In this document: positions 1-8,184 of the stretch, one piece after another
Numbering within the stretch: the stretch's first letter is position 1
How the letters are laid out: each line of letters begins with the position of its first letter
NCBI GenBank assembly: GCA_964548175.1
Contig: CAZJQS010000007.1
Coordinates: forward strand, 62,001-126,000
Source of the DNA: JANQPA01 sp964548175
GTDB taxonomy: Bacteria; Bacteroidota; Bacteroidia; Chitinophagales; Saprospiraceae
Direction of reading: 5' to 3'
Length of the DNA: 64,000 bases
Notes under the pieces: model-generated
The model's input: only the letters and a program-made list of their open reading frames with translations
Told to the model about the DNA's origin: nothing
Databases searched by the model: none
Program-made: the position numbers and the translations under genes

Positions 1-1
1 C

Positions 2-1957
2 GGGCGCGGTGGCTTTCGCGGACGCGGCGGATGGAACCGTGGCGGCGGCGTCAGCGATTTCCTCGTGACGCCACAGGATGGTATCGCTCAGACTCATGCG
101 GTAGGATTGAACTATTCCGATAAATGGGGAGAAAAAATAGAGGTGTCGGGTAGTTACTTTTTCAACCAGACCGATAACGACGCTTTTACCAACATCAACC
201 GTGACTTTTTTACGACCTCCGATTCCGGCCAGGTCTACCGGGAAAATAGTGTGTTGAATACGAATAACCTCAACCACCGGATGAATTTCCTCATCGATTA
301 CAAGATCAACGACCGCAATCAGATACGTATCCGGCCCAGGCTGACCATACAGGAAAATGAAGGATTAGAAGAGACCATCGGTTCAACTGCCGTGGAAAAG
401 GTGCTGCTCAACAGCATCAACAACCAGTTTAATACCGCGCTTGCGGGCGTAGATTTTTCAAATAACATTCTGTATCGGCATAATTTCGAAAAACAAAGGA
501 GAACCTTTTCCATCAGCGTCACGACAGGCTATAATCAAAACGATGGAGAAAGTTTTTTGTATGCCCAGAATACCTTTTTAAGAGGAGGAAGAGCCGTGGC
601 GGATACGCTGGATCAGTTTTCTAACCTTTTAAGCGAAGGCTGGAACCTGTCGGCCAATCTTTCTTATACCGAGCCGGTCGGTAAGCGGGGAATGCTTCAA
701 TTACAATATCAGGCATCCACCAATAAAACGGATTCGGACCGGGAAACTTTCGATTTTGTAGAAGAAACGGAGGAGTATACGGCTTTGAACATCCCCTTGT
801 CGAATGTTTTTAACAGCAGCTATTCTACCCAGCAGTTAACCACTTCCTATAATGTAAGGGGAAAAAACCTGATGCTTATGATGCGCGTGACGGGTGAGTT
901 TGCCGATTTGAAAAACGACCAGACGTTCCCAAACCCGCTGGAATATGATCGCAATTTCTTTAATGTACTGCCTTTCGGTATGCTGCGTTATGAGTGGTCC
1001 AGGCAGAAGAACGTTCGCTTATTTTATCGGACTAATACTCAGGAGCCGTCAATTGCTCAATTGCAGGAGGTTATTGACAACAGCAATCCTTTGCAACTGA
1101 GAACCGGCAACTCTGCGTTGTTGCAGTCTTATCAGCATTCTGCCTTTTTGCGCTATTCTGCTACCAACACAGAAAAATCTACTGTTTTTTATACGTTCGT
1201 AGGCGGCGGTGTAACGAATAACTATATCGGCAATCAGACTTATATTGCTCAGGATGACGACCTGGTAATCGGTGATCTGGTCCTGCCCAGGGGAAGTCAG
1301 CTGAGCCGTCCGGTCAATCTGGATGGTTATTGGAACCTCAGGTCTTTCATAACTTTAGGGCTTCCTTTGGATTTTATGAAAACGAACCTGAATCTGAGCC
1401 TTACGGGTAATTACGTGCGCACGCCTGGTTTGATCAACGAGGAATCCAACTTTGCCAACAACTCTACGGTGGGCCTTGGCGTCACCTTGAGCAGCAACGT
1501 GAGCGAAAAGGTGGATTTTATGATTTCGTCCCGTTCCAATATGAGCTATGTGGAAAACTCCTTGCGGCCGGAACTGAATCAGCAGTATTTTAACCAGAAT
1601 ACGGAGGTGGGCGTGAATTTGATCTTCGGCCCCGGCATCGTATTCCGTACGAGCATGGCGAACCAGCTGTTCAGTGGCTTGGCGGATGATTTTAACCAGA
1701 ATTTCTGGCTGTGGAACGCTGCGATCGCGAAGAAGTTGTTCAAGAATGAGCGTGGCGAGCTTCAGTTGTCGGTCTTTGATTTACTGGAGCAGAACAACAG
1801 CATACAGCGTAACGTAACCGATGCTTTTATAGAGGATGTGGAGAACGCGGTGCTGCAGCGCTATGTGATGCTGACGTTTACTTACCAACTGAGGAATTTT
1901 GGTTCGCCTGGTGAAAATAGAGAAAGTAACGATAGTCCTCCGTGGAGTCGTTGGTAA
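2..1957 (+). CDS. Outer-membrane beta-barrel (TonB-receptor-like) protein, 3' part
   Basis: The reading frame is open from base 2, so the 5' end lies outside the window and only about 650 C-terminal residues are visible. The first visible residues are a glycine/arginine-rich run (GRGGFRGRGGWNRGGG). Such an insert is common in the plug or early-barrel region of Bacteroidota TonB-dependent receptors with a carboxypeptidase-like regulatory domain. The rest consists of alternating polar and aromatic strands rich in Asn, Tyr and Phe with short turns (for example SLTGNYVRTPGLINEESN), as expected of a large outer-membrane barrel. I infer that it belongs to the 'outer membrane beta-barrel family' receptors rather than the SusC class, because no SusD-like gene follows. 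The substrate cannot be read from the sequence. The next gene starts 332 bp downstream, beyond a repeat unit, so the two are probably transcribed separately. Confidence 0.8.
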   Translation, partial: GRGGFRGRGGWNRGGGVSDFLVTPQDGIAQTHAVGLNYSDKWGEKIEVSGSYFFNQTDNDAFTNINRDFFTTSDSGQVYRENSVLNTNNLNHRMNFLIDYKINDRNQIRIRPRLTIQENEGLEETIGSTAVEKVLLNSINNQFNTALAGVDFSNNILYRHNFEKQRRTFSISVTTGYNQNDGESFLYAQNTFLRGGRAVADTLDQFSNLLSEGWNLSANLSYTEPVGKRGMLQLQYQASTNKTDSDRETFDFVEETEEYTALNIPLSNVFNSSYSTQQLTTSYNVRGKNLMLMMRVTGEFADLKNDQTFPNPLEYDRNFFNVLPFGMLRYEWSRQKNVRLFYRTNTQEPSIAQLQEVIDNSNPLQLRTGNSALLQSYQHSAFLRYSATNTEKSTVFYTFVGGGVTNNYIGNQTYIAQDDDLVIGDLVLPRGSQLSRPVNLDGYWNLRSFITLGLPLDFMKTNLNLSLTGNYVRTPGLINEESNFANNSTVGLGVTLSSNVSEKVDFMISSRSNMSYVENSLRPELNQQYFNQNTEVGVNLIFGPGIVFRTSMANQLFSGLADDFNQNFWLWNAAIAKKLFKNERGELQLSVFDLLEQNNSIQRNVTDAFIEDVENAVLQRYVMLTFTYQLRNFGSPGENRESNDSPPWSRW

Positions 1958-2017
1958 GAAGAGAAGAAAATAAAAGAGGGGCGCCGTGGGGATGTAGCAG
2001 ATATCGGGAATTTTTTT

Positions 2018-2247
2018 GGGCACGCAGATTTCGGGGATTTCGCGGATGTCAGAGTCCATTGACTATTCTAAATATTCCTTCTTTCGGCTGGAGAGAAGCC
2101 GCCCCGAAATTGATTAAGCTGCAGAAATTTGTTAATTCAAAGAGAATAGCTGAAAAATATTGTAAGTTATTATATTGCAGAAGTGGCCTATAAAATGATG
2201 AGATTTAGTAAAAAACATCTGCGAAATTCGCGGCATCTGCGTGCCCC
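2018..2247. repeat. Intergenic unit bounded by 31-32 bp inverted repeats
   Basis: The left arm, 2018-2048, begins GGGCACGCAGAT and ends TTTCGCGGATG or a close variant. The right arm, 2216-2247, is its reverse complement with a few mismatches (it ends ATCTGCGTGCCCC). The roughly 170 bp between them are AT-rich and hold no convincing gene. The whole stretch between the receptor gene and the dehydratase gene is thus one inverted-repeat unit. It may be a small non-autonomous element or a dispersed intergenic repeat. Confidence 0.6.
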
Positions 2248-2289
2248 TAAAAGCATAGATCCCCCACCACCATCATCAATAAACAAAAG

Positions 2290-3348
2290 ATGTCTTCAAT
2301 CTACCACAAAATCAAAATACAACAACTTTTTACGGCACCACCTTCCTGGCACCGCATATCTACCATCGACCTACACACTGGTGGCGAGCCCCTGCGCGTG
2401 ATCCTCGACGGTCTGCCGGAGCTAAAAGGCAACAACGTCCTGGAATACCGCCAGTATATGCGACAGCACCTTGATCACTTCCGCAAAGCCCTCATGCACG
2501 AGCCCCGTGGCCATGCCGACATGTACGGCTGCGTCCTTCTGCCGCCCAATGACGAGGAAGGCGATTTCGGCATCCTCTTTTTACACAATGAAGGCTACAG
2601 CACCATGTGCGGGCACGCCATTATCGGCATAACTACCTTAGCGCTGGAAATGGGCTGGGTGGAAAGGAAGTGCCCCTACACTACTTTAAAAATTGACGCG
2701 CCCTGTGGCCGGATCACCGCTTTTGCTCATTTGGAAGATGGGAAGCTTAAAAATGTTTCCTTTCATTGCGTTCCTTCCTTTGTGGTCGCATTAGACGAAA
2801 GCGTAGATCTGCCAGGTATCGGAAAGGTCCGCTATGATCTGGCTTACGGCGGCGCCTTTTATGCTTATGTGGATGCCCGGCAACTCGGTTTGGAACTAAC
2901 GCCCGATCGCTATGTCGAGATCATTGAAAAGGGTATGCTGATCAAAAAAGCGGTGATGAACAGCGAGCAGGAGGTTAGGCATCCTTTCGAAGACGATCTG
3001 AGTTTTTTGTACGGGACCATTTTTATCGGCGGTCCGGTTTCAGAAGGTCTTGATAGCCGAAACGTATGCGTATTCGCGGATGGCGAGGTGGATCGCTCGC
3101 CTACGGGCTCTGGGGTATCCGGGCGGATGGCCATTCACCATAAAAGGATGGAGATTGAAAAAGATAAATGGATGCGTATAGAGAGCATCATCGGTAGTGT
3201 TTTTGAGGGTAGAGTAGTGGAGGAAGTGGATTTTGGACCTTTTAGGGGTGTTATTCCTGAGGTTAAGGGAACGGCTCATATTATTGGGATGCATGAGTTT
3301 TTGATCGATCCGGAGGATCCTTTCGGGGAAGGGTTTTTCTTACGGTAG
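2290..3348 (+). CDS. Proline racemase superfamily; probable trans-3-hydroxy-L-proline dehydratase
   Basis: This 352-residue protein has the proline racemase fold signatures. These are a DLHTGGEPLRV entry motif (about residues 27-37), the first catalytic cysteine in STMCGHAIIG (Cys107) and the anion-hole motif DRSPTGSGVSGR (about 268-279). In racemases and 4-hydroxyproline epimerases the second motif reads DRSPCGT. Here the second catalytic cysteine is replaced by Thr272. Cys plus Thr is the known signature of trans-3-hydroxy-L-proline dehydratase, which removes water to give pyrroline-2-carboxylate. The activity is therefore inferred from that substitution. A cytosolic role in scavenging hydroxyproline from collagen-like proteins is plausible, but no other hydroxyproline gene is adjacent. 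The ATG at 2290 is used because it gives the family N-terminus with a modest extension. Confidence 0.85.
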   Translation: MSSIYHKIKIQQLFTAPPSWHRISTIDLHTGGEPLRVILDGLPELKGNNVLEYRQYMRQHLDHFRKALMHEPRGHADMYGCVLLPPNDEEGDFGILFLHNEGYSTMCGHAIIGITTLALEMGWVERKCPYTTLKIDAPCGRITAFAHLEDGKLKNVSFHCVPSFVVALDESVDLPGIGKVRYDLAYGGAFYAYVDARQLGLELTPDRYVEIIEKGMLIKKAVMNSEQEVRHPFEDDLSFLYGTIFIGGPVSEGLDSRNVCVFADGEVDRSPTGSGVSGRMAIHHKRMEIEKDKWMRIESIIGSVFEGRVVEEVDFGPFRGVIPEVKGTAHIIGMHEFLIDPEDPFGEGFFLR

Positions 3349-3371
3349 TTGCTGATGATCGCTGGAGGTGC

Positions 3372-3651
3372 CGGGCTGTCGCCCGTGGTCATGGGGCTGG
3401 CGTCTACAGTCATCGGGCTGTCGCCCGATGTTAGTTTGTGTTGCCGCTTTGGCGGCTTTTGGGCGGGCTGTCGCCCGTGGTCATGGGGCTGGCGTCTACA
3501 GTCATCGGGCTGTCGCCCNNNNNNNNNNNNNNNNNNNNNNNNNNNNNNNNNNNNNNNNNNNNNNNNNNNNNNNNNNNNNNNNNNNNNNNNNNNNNNNNNN
3601 NNNNNNNNNNNNNNNNNNGATGTTAGTTTGTGTTGCCGCTTTGGCGGCTTG
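3372..3651. repeat. Tandem repeat, 92 bp unit, with hairpins, interrupted by an assembly gap
   Basis: A unit beginning CGGGCTGTCGCCCG starts at 3372 and again at 3464, a period of 92 bp. Each unit holds two copies of this hairpin (at 3372, 3414, 3464 and 3506). The second of each pair extends to an 8 bp stem, CATCGGGC with GCCCGATG, around a TGTC loop. The sequence after the N run resumes with GATGTTAGTTTG, exactly the phase expected after base 3518. The N run therefore sits inside a repeat array of unknown copy number. Open frames across it are artefacts of the repeat. Confidence 0.85.
3519..3618. other. Assembly gap (100 N)
   Basis: A run of exactly 100 unknown bases lies inside the 92 bp tandem repeat. 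The fixed length points to a scaffolding placeholder, so the true distance between the hydroxyproline dehydratase and the sigma factor gene is unknown. Confidence 0.98.
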
Positions 3652-3766
3652 GGGGAGAGGCGGATTTTGAAAGTTATAGTGTACGTTGGAATGTTGTTGA
3701 CAAATGTGTATTATTTATTTGCGTCTTTTTGGCATATTGTTCGTCTTGATAGAAAAAAGTAATGGA

Positions 3767-4318
3767 ATGACCCAGCAAAACTGGAATGAACTAAGCGAGG
3801 TGTTATCAAAATTCATTTTGGGAAAAGTCAACGATCACAGCTTGAGCGAAGACTTGTTGCAGGAAACACTGATTAAGATCCACCTGAATATTCATCGGCT
3901 CAGGCATGAGGAAAAACTATTGCAGTGGGCTTTTCAGATCGCTCGCAATGTGGTTAATGATTATTTTAAGGAAAACCAAAAAGCTGCGCCCGATCAGGCA
4001 GATGATTTGCCTGTAAATGAAACGATCCAGGAAGATGCCATGACCAGGGATCTGGCTCTTTGGATACCTGAGGCCATAAAGTTACTACCCGAAAAATATC
4101 GTCAGGCTATTTATTTGACGGAAATCGAAGGGGTATCGCAGAAGGAGTTGGCGGAACGACTTGAACTTTCCTATTCCGGGGCAAAGTCCAGGGTGCAGCG
4201 CGGCCGGGAAAAACTCAAAGACATCATCTTACAGTGCTGTGAAGTCATTACGGATAATTATGGAAATGTGATCGACTATCACAGCAGAGTGGTTAATGAA
4301 GAGGATTGTTGTGATTAA
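3767..4318 (+). CDS. sigZ: ECF-type RNA polymerase sigma factor, SigZ-like
   Basis: This 183-residue sigma-70 family protein of the short extracytoplasmic-function type has region 2 (LLQETLIKIHLNIHRL) and region 4 with its helix-turn-helix (QKELAERLELSYSGAKSRVQ, then RGREKLK). The start at 3767 (MTQQNWNEL) is chosen because upstream in-frame residues are hydrophobic and unlike the family. The C-terminus carries cysteine pairs (LQCCEV and a terminal EDCCD), as in SigZ proteins, whose tails are often cysteine-containing. No anti-sigma gene is adjacent. The next gene, 48 bp downstream on the same strand, is an arsenite methyltransferase. A regulatory link between sigma factor and methyltransferase, perhaps sensed by the thiol pairs, is my inference. 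Confidence 0.88.
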   Translation: MTQQNWNELSEVLSKFILGKVNDHSLSEDLLQETLIKIHLNIHRLRHEEKLLQWAFQIARNVVNDYFKENQKAAPDQADDLPVNETIQEDAMTRDLALWIPEAIKLLPEKYRQAIYLTEIEGVSQKELAERLELSYSGAKSRVQRGREKLKDIILQCCEVITDNYGNVIDYHSRVVNEEDCCD

Positions 4319-4366
4319 CTGCTGCGTCTTTTTTGTAAACCGGCAGTCTACCAAATAAAAAACATC

Positions 4367-5149
4367 ATGAACAAAGACATCAAAACAGTTATCAAAGACA
4401 AGTACACTGAAGTCGTTACCGCTGACAGCGGATGTTGCGGTCCTTCCTGCTGCTCGCCGGGGGTAGAAACTGCTTTCAACGAATCCTATGATCATTTAAA
4501 AGGATATGCTAAAGACGCAGACCTGGGATTAGGATGTGGTATTCCCACCGAATTCATTGAGATCAAAGAAGGAGACACGGTCCTCGACCTGGGCTCGGGC
4601 GCAGGCAATGACGTTTTTATCGCCCGGCAGATGGTTGGTGAGTCCGGCAATGTGATCGGATTGGATATGACGCCGGCCATGATAGAAAGGGCGAACCAGA
4701 ATAAAGCCAAATTGGGTTATGACAATATATCTTTTGTTTTGGGTGAAATAGAGGATATGCCGCTGGAAAGTGATGCCATTGATGTAGTGTTGAGTAATTG
4801 CGTCATGAATTTAGTGCCGGATAAGGTGAAAGGATATGCGGAAGTGTATCGGGTGCTGAAAAAAGGCGGAACGTTCAGCATGTCCGATATTGTGATCAAA
4901 GGAAACCTGACGGAGGACGTTCGGGATGCGGCGGCGCTGTATACAGGTTGTGTTTCGGGCGCATTGCAGAAGGAAGTTTATCTGAAAATTATCGAGGATA
5001 CTGGATTCCGCAATGTGAGGGTTCCCAAAGAAAGGCTGATCGAACTGCCGGATGAGTTGTTGCTGGAACACATTACCAAAGATGCTTTGGCGGCTTTCAG
5101 GGCTTCAGGGGCAAGTATTTACAGTATTACGGTGGTGGGAGAGAAATAA
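4367..5149 (+). CDS. arsM: Arsenite S-adenosylmethionine methyltransferase
   Basis: This 260-residue class I methyltransferase has the SAM-binding motif VLDLGSGAGND (about residues 72-82) and the three cysteines that bind trivalent arsenic in the ArsM family. These are Cys57 in GLGCGIP, Cys145 in LSNCVMNL and Cys195 in YTGCVSGA. An additional N-terminal cluster, SGCCGPSCCS (Cys23, 24, 28, 29), precedes the domain. In the cytosol the enzyme would methylate As(III) to volatile or less reactive methylarsenicals. It follows sigZ on the same strand by 48 bp, which suggests a two-gene operon. Both products are cysteine-rich. The family assignment is strong from motif order and length. Whether arsenic is the native substrate here is an inference from the cysteines. 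Confidence 0.9.
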   Translation: MNKDIKTVIKDKYTEVVTADSGCCGPSCCSPGVETAFNESYDHLKGYAKDADLGLGCGIPTEFIEIKEGDTVLDLGSGAGNDVFIARQMVGESGNVIGLDMTPAMIERANQNKAKLGYDNISFVLGEIEDMPLESDAIDVVLSNCVMNLVPDKVKGYAEVYRVLKKGGTFSMSDIVIKGNLTEDVRDAAALYTGCVSGALQKEVYLKIIEDTGFRNVRVPKERLIELPDELLLEHITKDALAAFRASGASIYSITVVGEK

Positions 5150-5161
5150 GCGCTGTAGCTA

Positions 5162-5345
5162 TTTGGGGTGGTGTAAAAAGTCAGCTACTTCTACCGCCTT
5201 ACGGCCGGCAGGTTTGCTCGGCTTAAATGATTCTATTTTTTGAGTGCTTTGCCAAAGAAAATCTCAGATTTTCTTTGGCAAAATACTCAAAAAAGAATTT
5301 TATTAGCTGCGCAAACGAGTACAATACTTTTCACACCACCCCAAA
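5162..5345 (+). repeat. Long palindromic element, copy 1 (184 bp)
   Basis: The ends are inverted (TTTGGGGTGGTGTAAAAAGT against its near reverse complement). The centre is a perfect stem with arm GCCAAAGAAAATCT at 5251-5264, a single C at 5265, and the opposite arm at 5266-5279. Most of the sequence between ends and centre is also complementary. It lies between convergent genes and could act as a strong bidirectional terminator. Copies 2 and 3 are at 38338-38514 (inverted) and 53495-53704. Confidence 0.85.
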
Positions 5346-5363
5346 CAGCCTCATGACCTTGTA

Positions 5364-5900
5364 TTATTGTTTTTTCCAGGTAGTTTGAGCTTCTATGATC
5401 ATCATATCCTGATCGGCACTCTCAGGATAGATGAAGTTCTTAAACGAAGCTTTCATTTCTACAGCAGAAATCAATTCAATGATCAATTCCATGGTTTTTT
5501 GATTATTGGGGTTAAATTCCACGCCATGCATATTTCCATCAGTCATCAGGATCAATTGTCCGCGATACTTCTCCTGGTTCATATATTCTCCGGTGTATTT
5601 TAGCATTTTGCTTTCGGCATGATATTCGTAAACCTCACTGGCTTGCTCCATCCATTTTCCTTCCGGTGTTTTGACCTGTACGGTACGCTTATAATTGTCT
5701 CCTTCTTTAGACAGTGTCATTTTCATATCCGGTATGGACTCGTCAGAAGGTGGGTCTATTTTCATACTTTCTTTGTCAAGCGTCCATTCTCCGACTTGTG
5801 CATCCATTTTAGCCATATATTCCTCCTGGCTTTGAGCAAACAGGTTCGAAGAGGTTAATCCTATGCAAAGGATTAATACAAAAAGATTGATTGTTTTCAT
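5364..5900 (-). CDS. Secreted protein of unknown function
   Basis: The product is 178 residues from the chosen start (MKTINLFVLILC), which places a clear Sec signal peptide ending near SNLFAQ at the N-terminus. An upstream in-frame Met would put charged residues ahead of it, so I rejected that start. The mature protein opens with a VGEWTLDKESMK-like segment. It continues as a beta-rich fold with many Met, Lys and Glu residues, and has no recognisable catalytic motif. It resembles small periplasmic 'DUF1579-like' beta-barrel proteins in general layout, but I do not claim that family. The gene faces arsM and is separated from it by the palindromic element, so it is an independent unit. Confidence 0.65.
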   Translation of the reverse strand: MKTINLFVLILCIGLTSSNLFAQSQEEYMAKMDAQVGEWTLDKESMKIDPPSDESIPDMKMTLSKEGDNYKRTVQVKTPEGKWMEQASEVYEYHAESKMLKYTGEYMNQEKYRGQLILMTDGNMHGVEFNPNNQKTMELIIELISAVEMKASFKNFIYPESADQDMMIIEAQTTWKKQ

Positions 5901-5960
5901 GATTGATTTTTTGAGTTTGTGATTGATAATCAAATTTAATACTTTATTTGTGATAGGAGG

Positions 5961-6197
5961 TCAAAATTCAACAACGACCTGCATAAAATTAAGTCGAAAA
6001 TTTGCTGTTTTGGCTTGAGAACGGTCTGGGCAATAGTTTTCATCAAGTGGTTGATCACGGTTTTTACAAATAATGCTATTCACAAATTGTTCTTTTACTA
6101 TTAATGGTTTTTCAAAACCTTCAATTTTAAAACTCTCCGGAAAAGTTTCAGAAACCTGTAAAAGAAAATTTTTGAGACCATTTTTTGGATCAAACAA
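5961..6197 (-). other. Short open frame, probable gene fragment
   Basis: This 78-codon frame opens only with TTG and has a stop directly upstream. It has no signal peptide and no recognised motif. It lies in a run of decayed genes (6259-8120) on the same strand, so I read it as the 3' remnant of a lost gene rather than a functional small protein. The evidence is thin. Confidence 0.2.
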
Positions 6198-6258
6198 TCA
6201 TTCTGAATATGAGCTATACTTCGTACTGTAATGAGATGTAATAATGTATTTTTTGCTT

Positions 6259-7009
6259 TTAATCTCCTGATGTAGGCGCTGGTTGTAACAGATTCTTTAA
6301 TAACGTTTTTAAGTCGTCGGAATTTGGCCTTGGTGCACTGGCATCAATTAACTTCCCTTCCTTATCCACCATAATATACCGGGGAATGGTTCTAATATTA
6401 TAGTCTTTACTAATCTGGGAATTAAAAGCTGCATCAGCCATTATTTGTACCCCTTTCATATTTTACATCTTCCTCTATTAGTTGTAAGAATTCCGAATCT
6501 GCATTAGGATTCTCTTGACGAAAGGCATCCAGCGCATTACGAAGTTTTTTATTAATGTTGTCAAGTTTACTCAAAAAAGCAGCTTCAGGTAAGGTGAAGA
6601 GCATTTGCATTCTACCCAGACTGTCTTCAATGATTTTATCGGTCGTCAATATTAAGGGATTCTCTTTAGCGTAGGGGCTAGAGAAGGCAATGGTCTCTGT
6701 AAAACTTTTTGAATCAAATTCTATACGTATGGTATCTCCAGGTTTTCCGAAGGCAGTCCAACTATTTTGGCCAAAAGAAAAATTAACGAATAAAGGTTCA
6801 TCGGCATCAATGGTAGAAAGAAACTGACCATTCTGAACGTCTGCTTTTTCCTTGAAAAGGCTTGTGGTGAGGGTTAACTGATCTTCAACCGCATTTCTTA
6901 TTTTGCCAATAAATACAATTTCATCTTTCGTAGCAGAACTTGATGTTTCTGGTTGACAACTCGAGCATAAAAACCCTAGCAAAAAGAAGGTTAAAGGTAT
7001 CTTTTTCAT
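6259..7009 (-). pseudogene. TlpA/thioredoxin-like lipoprotein with internal deletion and frameshift
   Basis: The 5' part (7009 to about 6440) encodes a lipoprotein signal (FLLGFLCSSCQPE) and the DUF4369-like N-terminal region of a TlpA-type thiol-disulfide oxidoreductase. The 3' part (6459-6259), in another frame, encodes the end of the thioredoxin fold, including the cis-proline region IRTIPRYIMVDKEGKLIDAS. The middle of the protein is missing, including the strand-helix with the redox WCxxC motif. The first frame stops at about 6434, just after the junction (KYERG). Functional family members are roughly 150 residues longer. The gene is therefore inactive as an oxidoreductase. The start at 7009 is the Met directly before the signal peptide. 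Confidence 0.8.
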
Positions 7010-7390
7010 TACAACGACTATAAAATGATGAATTATAAATTTGCTCGTATCCAATATGGCGGGCTTTGACTTTAACATTGAACTGATTTAAGGAAGCGTT
7101 GTAACGCTTGCCAGCAATAATATAATAATTCGACCGAATTTTGAATTTCCGATTTCTAAATTTTCAAATAACCACCGCTTCTTAAAACTAAACATTTTCA
7201 TATAGTTTTTAAGACAATTATTTGGTAGGAAAGTACCAAAAACTGGTTCTAAAAATCATGTTGCCATTTATCAGGCTTCAAAACCGATTTTTGAAATGCT
7301 TCCCAGGATCGCAAAAATGTGCTTACTGTAAAATTTAGCTATAACCTTTCGAGCGTATCTGTATGATATATTATCGACCATTCCAGTTCA
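7010..7390. other. Intergenic, no gene seen
   Basis: This AT-rich stretch lies between two decayed genes. A small hairpin, AAGCGTT with AACGCTT, lies near 7093-7108. I see no open frame with coding character on either strand. Confidence 0.5.
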
Positions 7391-7864
7391 TCAAAACAAA
7401 TAGAAATTAACCACATAATCCTCAGGTACTTTTTTCACCAGGCACCAGCGGGTGTAATACACCTACATCATGCAATCGCCAGTATAGTTGATCCGGGCAC
7501 TTAAGGACACTTTTTTTTGGACTTCGTTATTCCGGATCGCCATTCTTAGCCTAGATTCATAACAACCGGAGCTCCCCCTGACGAAGCCCAGTAAAGTATA
7601 TTTTTCAAAATCAATTTCGGGAATGGGAAACTCATTGCATCCGGGATCCCATTTCTTTTTTCCTACAATCTCCCTTCGCTCTTGCTCCTCTTAAATGACA
7701 TAAGTGCCTTCCGGAATGTCAAAACAAGATAAATGGACAGTCTCATAGGGTATCCTAACCATGGTATCCGATGGAGAAACCTTTTTTTGGGCCAGAACCT
7801 CTGACGTAAGGCTGCAAAACAACAAAGACAGTGCAAGTAGTCCCCATCTATTTTTTGTCATCAT
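7391..7864 (-). pseudogene. Secreted protein gene with two in-frame stop codons
   Basis: A single uninterrupted reading frame of 158 codons runs from ATG at 7864 to TGA at 7391. It is broken only by TAA at 7693-7691 and TAG at 7465-7463, both in phase. The start encodes a good signal peptide (LLALSLLFCSLTSEVLAQ). The body reads as a coherent small secreted protein with motifs such as IDFEKYTLLGFVRGSSGCYE and a C-terminal KKVPEDYVVNFYLF. Frame continuity with two nonsense codons is typical of a recent pseudogene. The function is unknown. It resembles small Bacteroidota exported proteins with a GxxxSSGC-type segment, but I cannot name a family. Confidence 0.75.
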
Positions 7865-7940
7865 TCTGAATGTGATTTGCTCTTAAATTTACGAAATGTT
7901 GATAATCATTTAAACTGATTTATTTCTTCCACACCTTCCC

Positions 7941-8120
7941 TTAATTCCGGCCATCGGCAACTGGGAAAATTTCGATGCCATCAAAAGGATTTCGATCACC
8001 AACCAAAATAGCAGGATCAGGATGGTAGATCTGTTAAAATATATTGCCAGTAAAACCGATCTTCATTTTACGGTGGAAGAAGAGACTATTTACGTAACTA
8101 CAGATCCATACGTTTTCTAA
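7941..8120 (+). pseudogene. 3' fragment of an STN/secretin-like or anti-sigma-type gene
   Basis: The frame 7941-8120 has no start codon (a stop lies at 7911) but reads as the end of a real protein. It includes a VDLLKYIASKTDLHFTVEEE segment followed by TIYVTTD. That pattern (a helix, LHFTVEEETI, then a strand) looks like the short N-terminal STN domain or a related repeat found in secretin and receptor proteins of this phylum. The assignment is tentative. It is an isolated fragment and supports the view that 5.9-8.1 kb is a decaying region. Confidence 0.35.
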
Positions 8121-8184
8121 AAAGCAAGGTGCTACTTATTCAGCTTTGAATCGATTTTAAAAATTATTTTTTATGCTTTTGGGT

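Noticed and set aside
1..1957. SusC-like receptor feeding the sulfatase locus
   Set aside because: It is nearly 9 kb away, followed by unrelated genes, and no SusD-like gene follows it.
3372..3651. Possible CRISPR array at the tandem repeat
   Set aside because: The unit is 92 bp with no unique spacers, and the hairpins repeat inside each unit. No cas genes are in the window.
3349..3762. Open frames running through the first N gap
   Set aside because: They read through unknown bases and repeats, so the protein sequences are artefacts.
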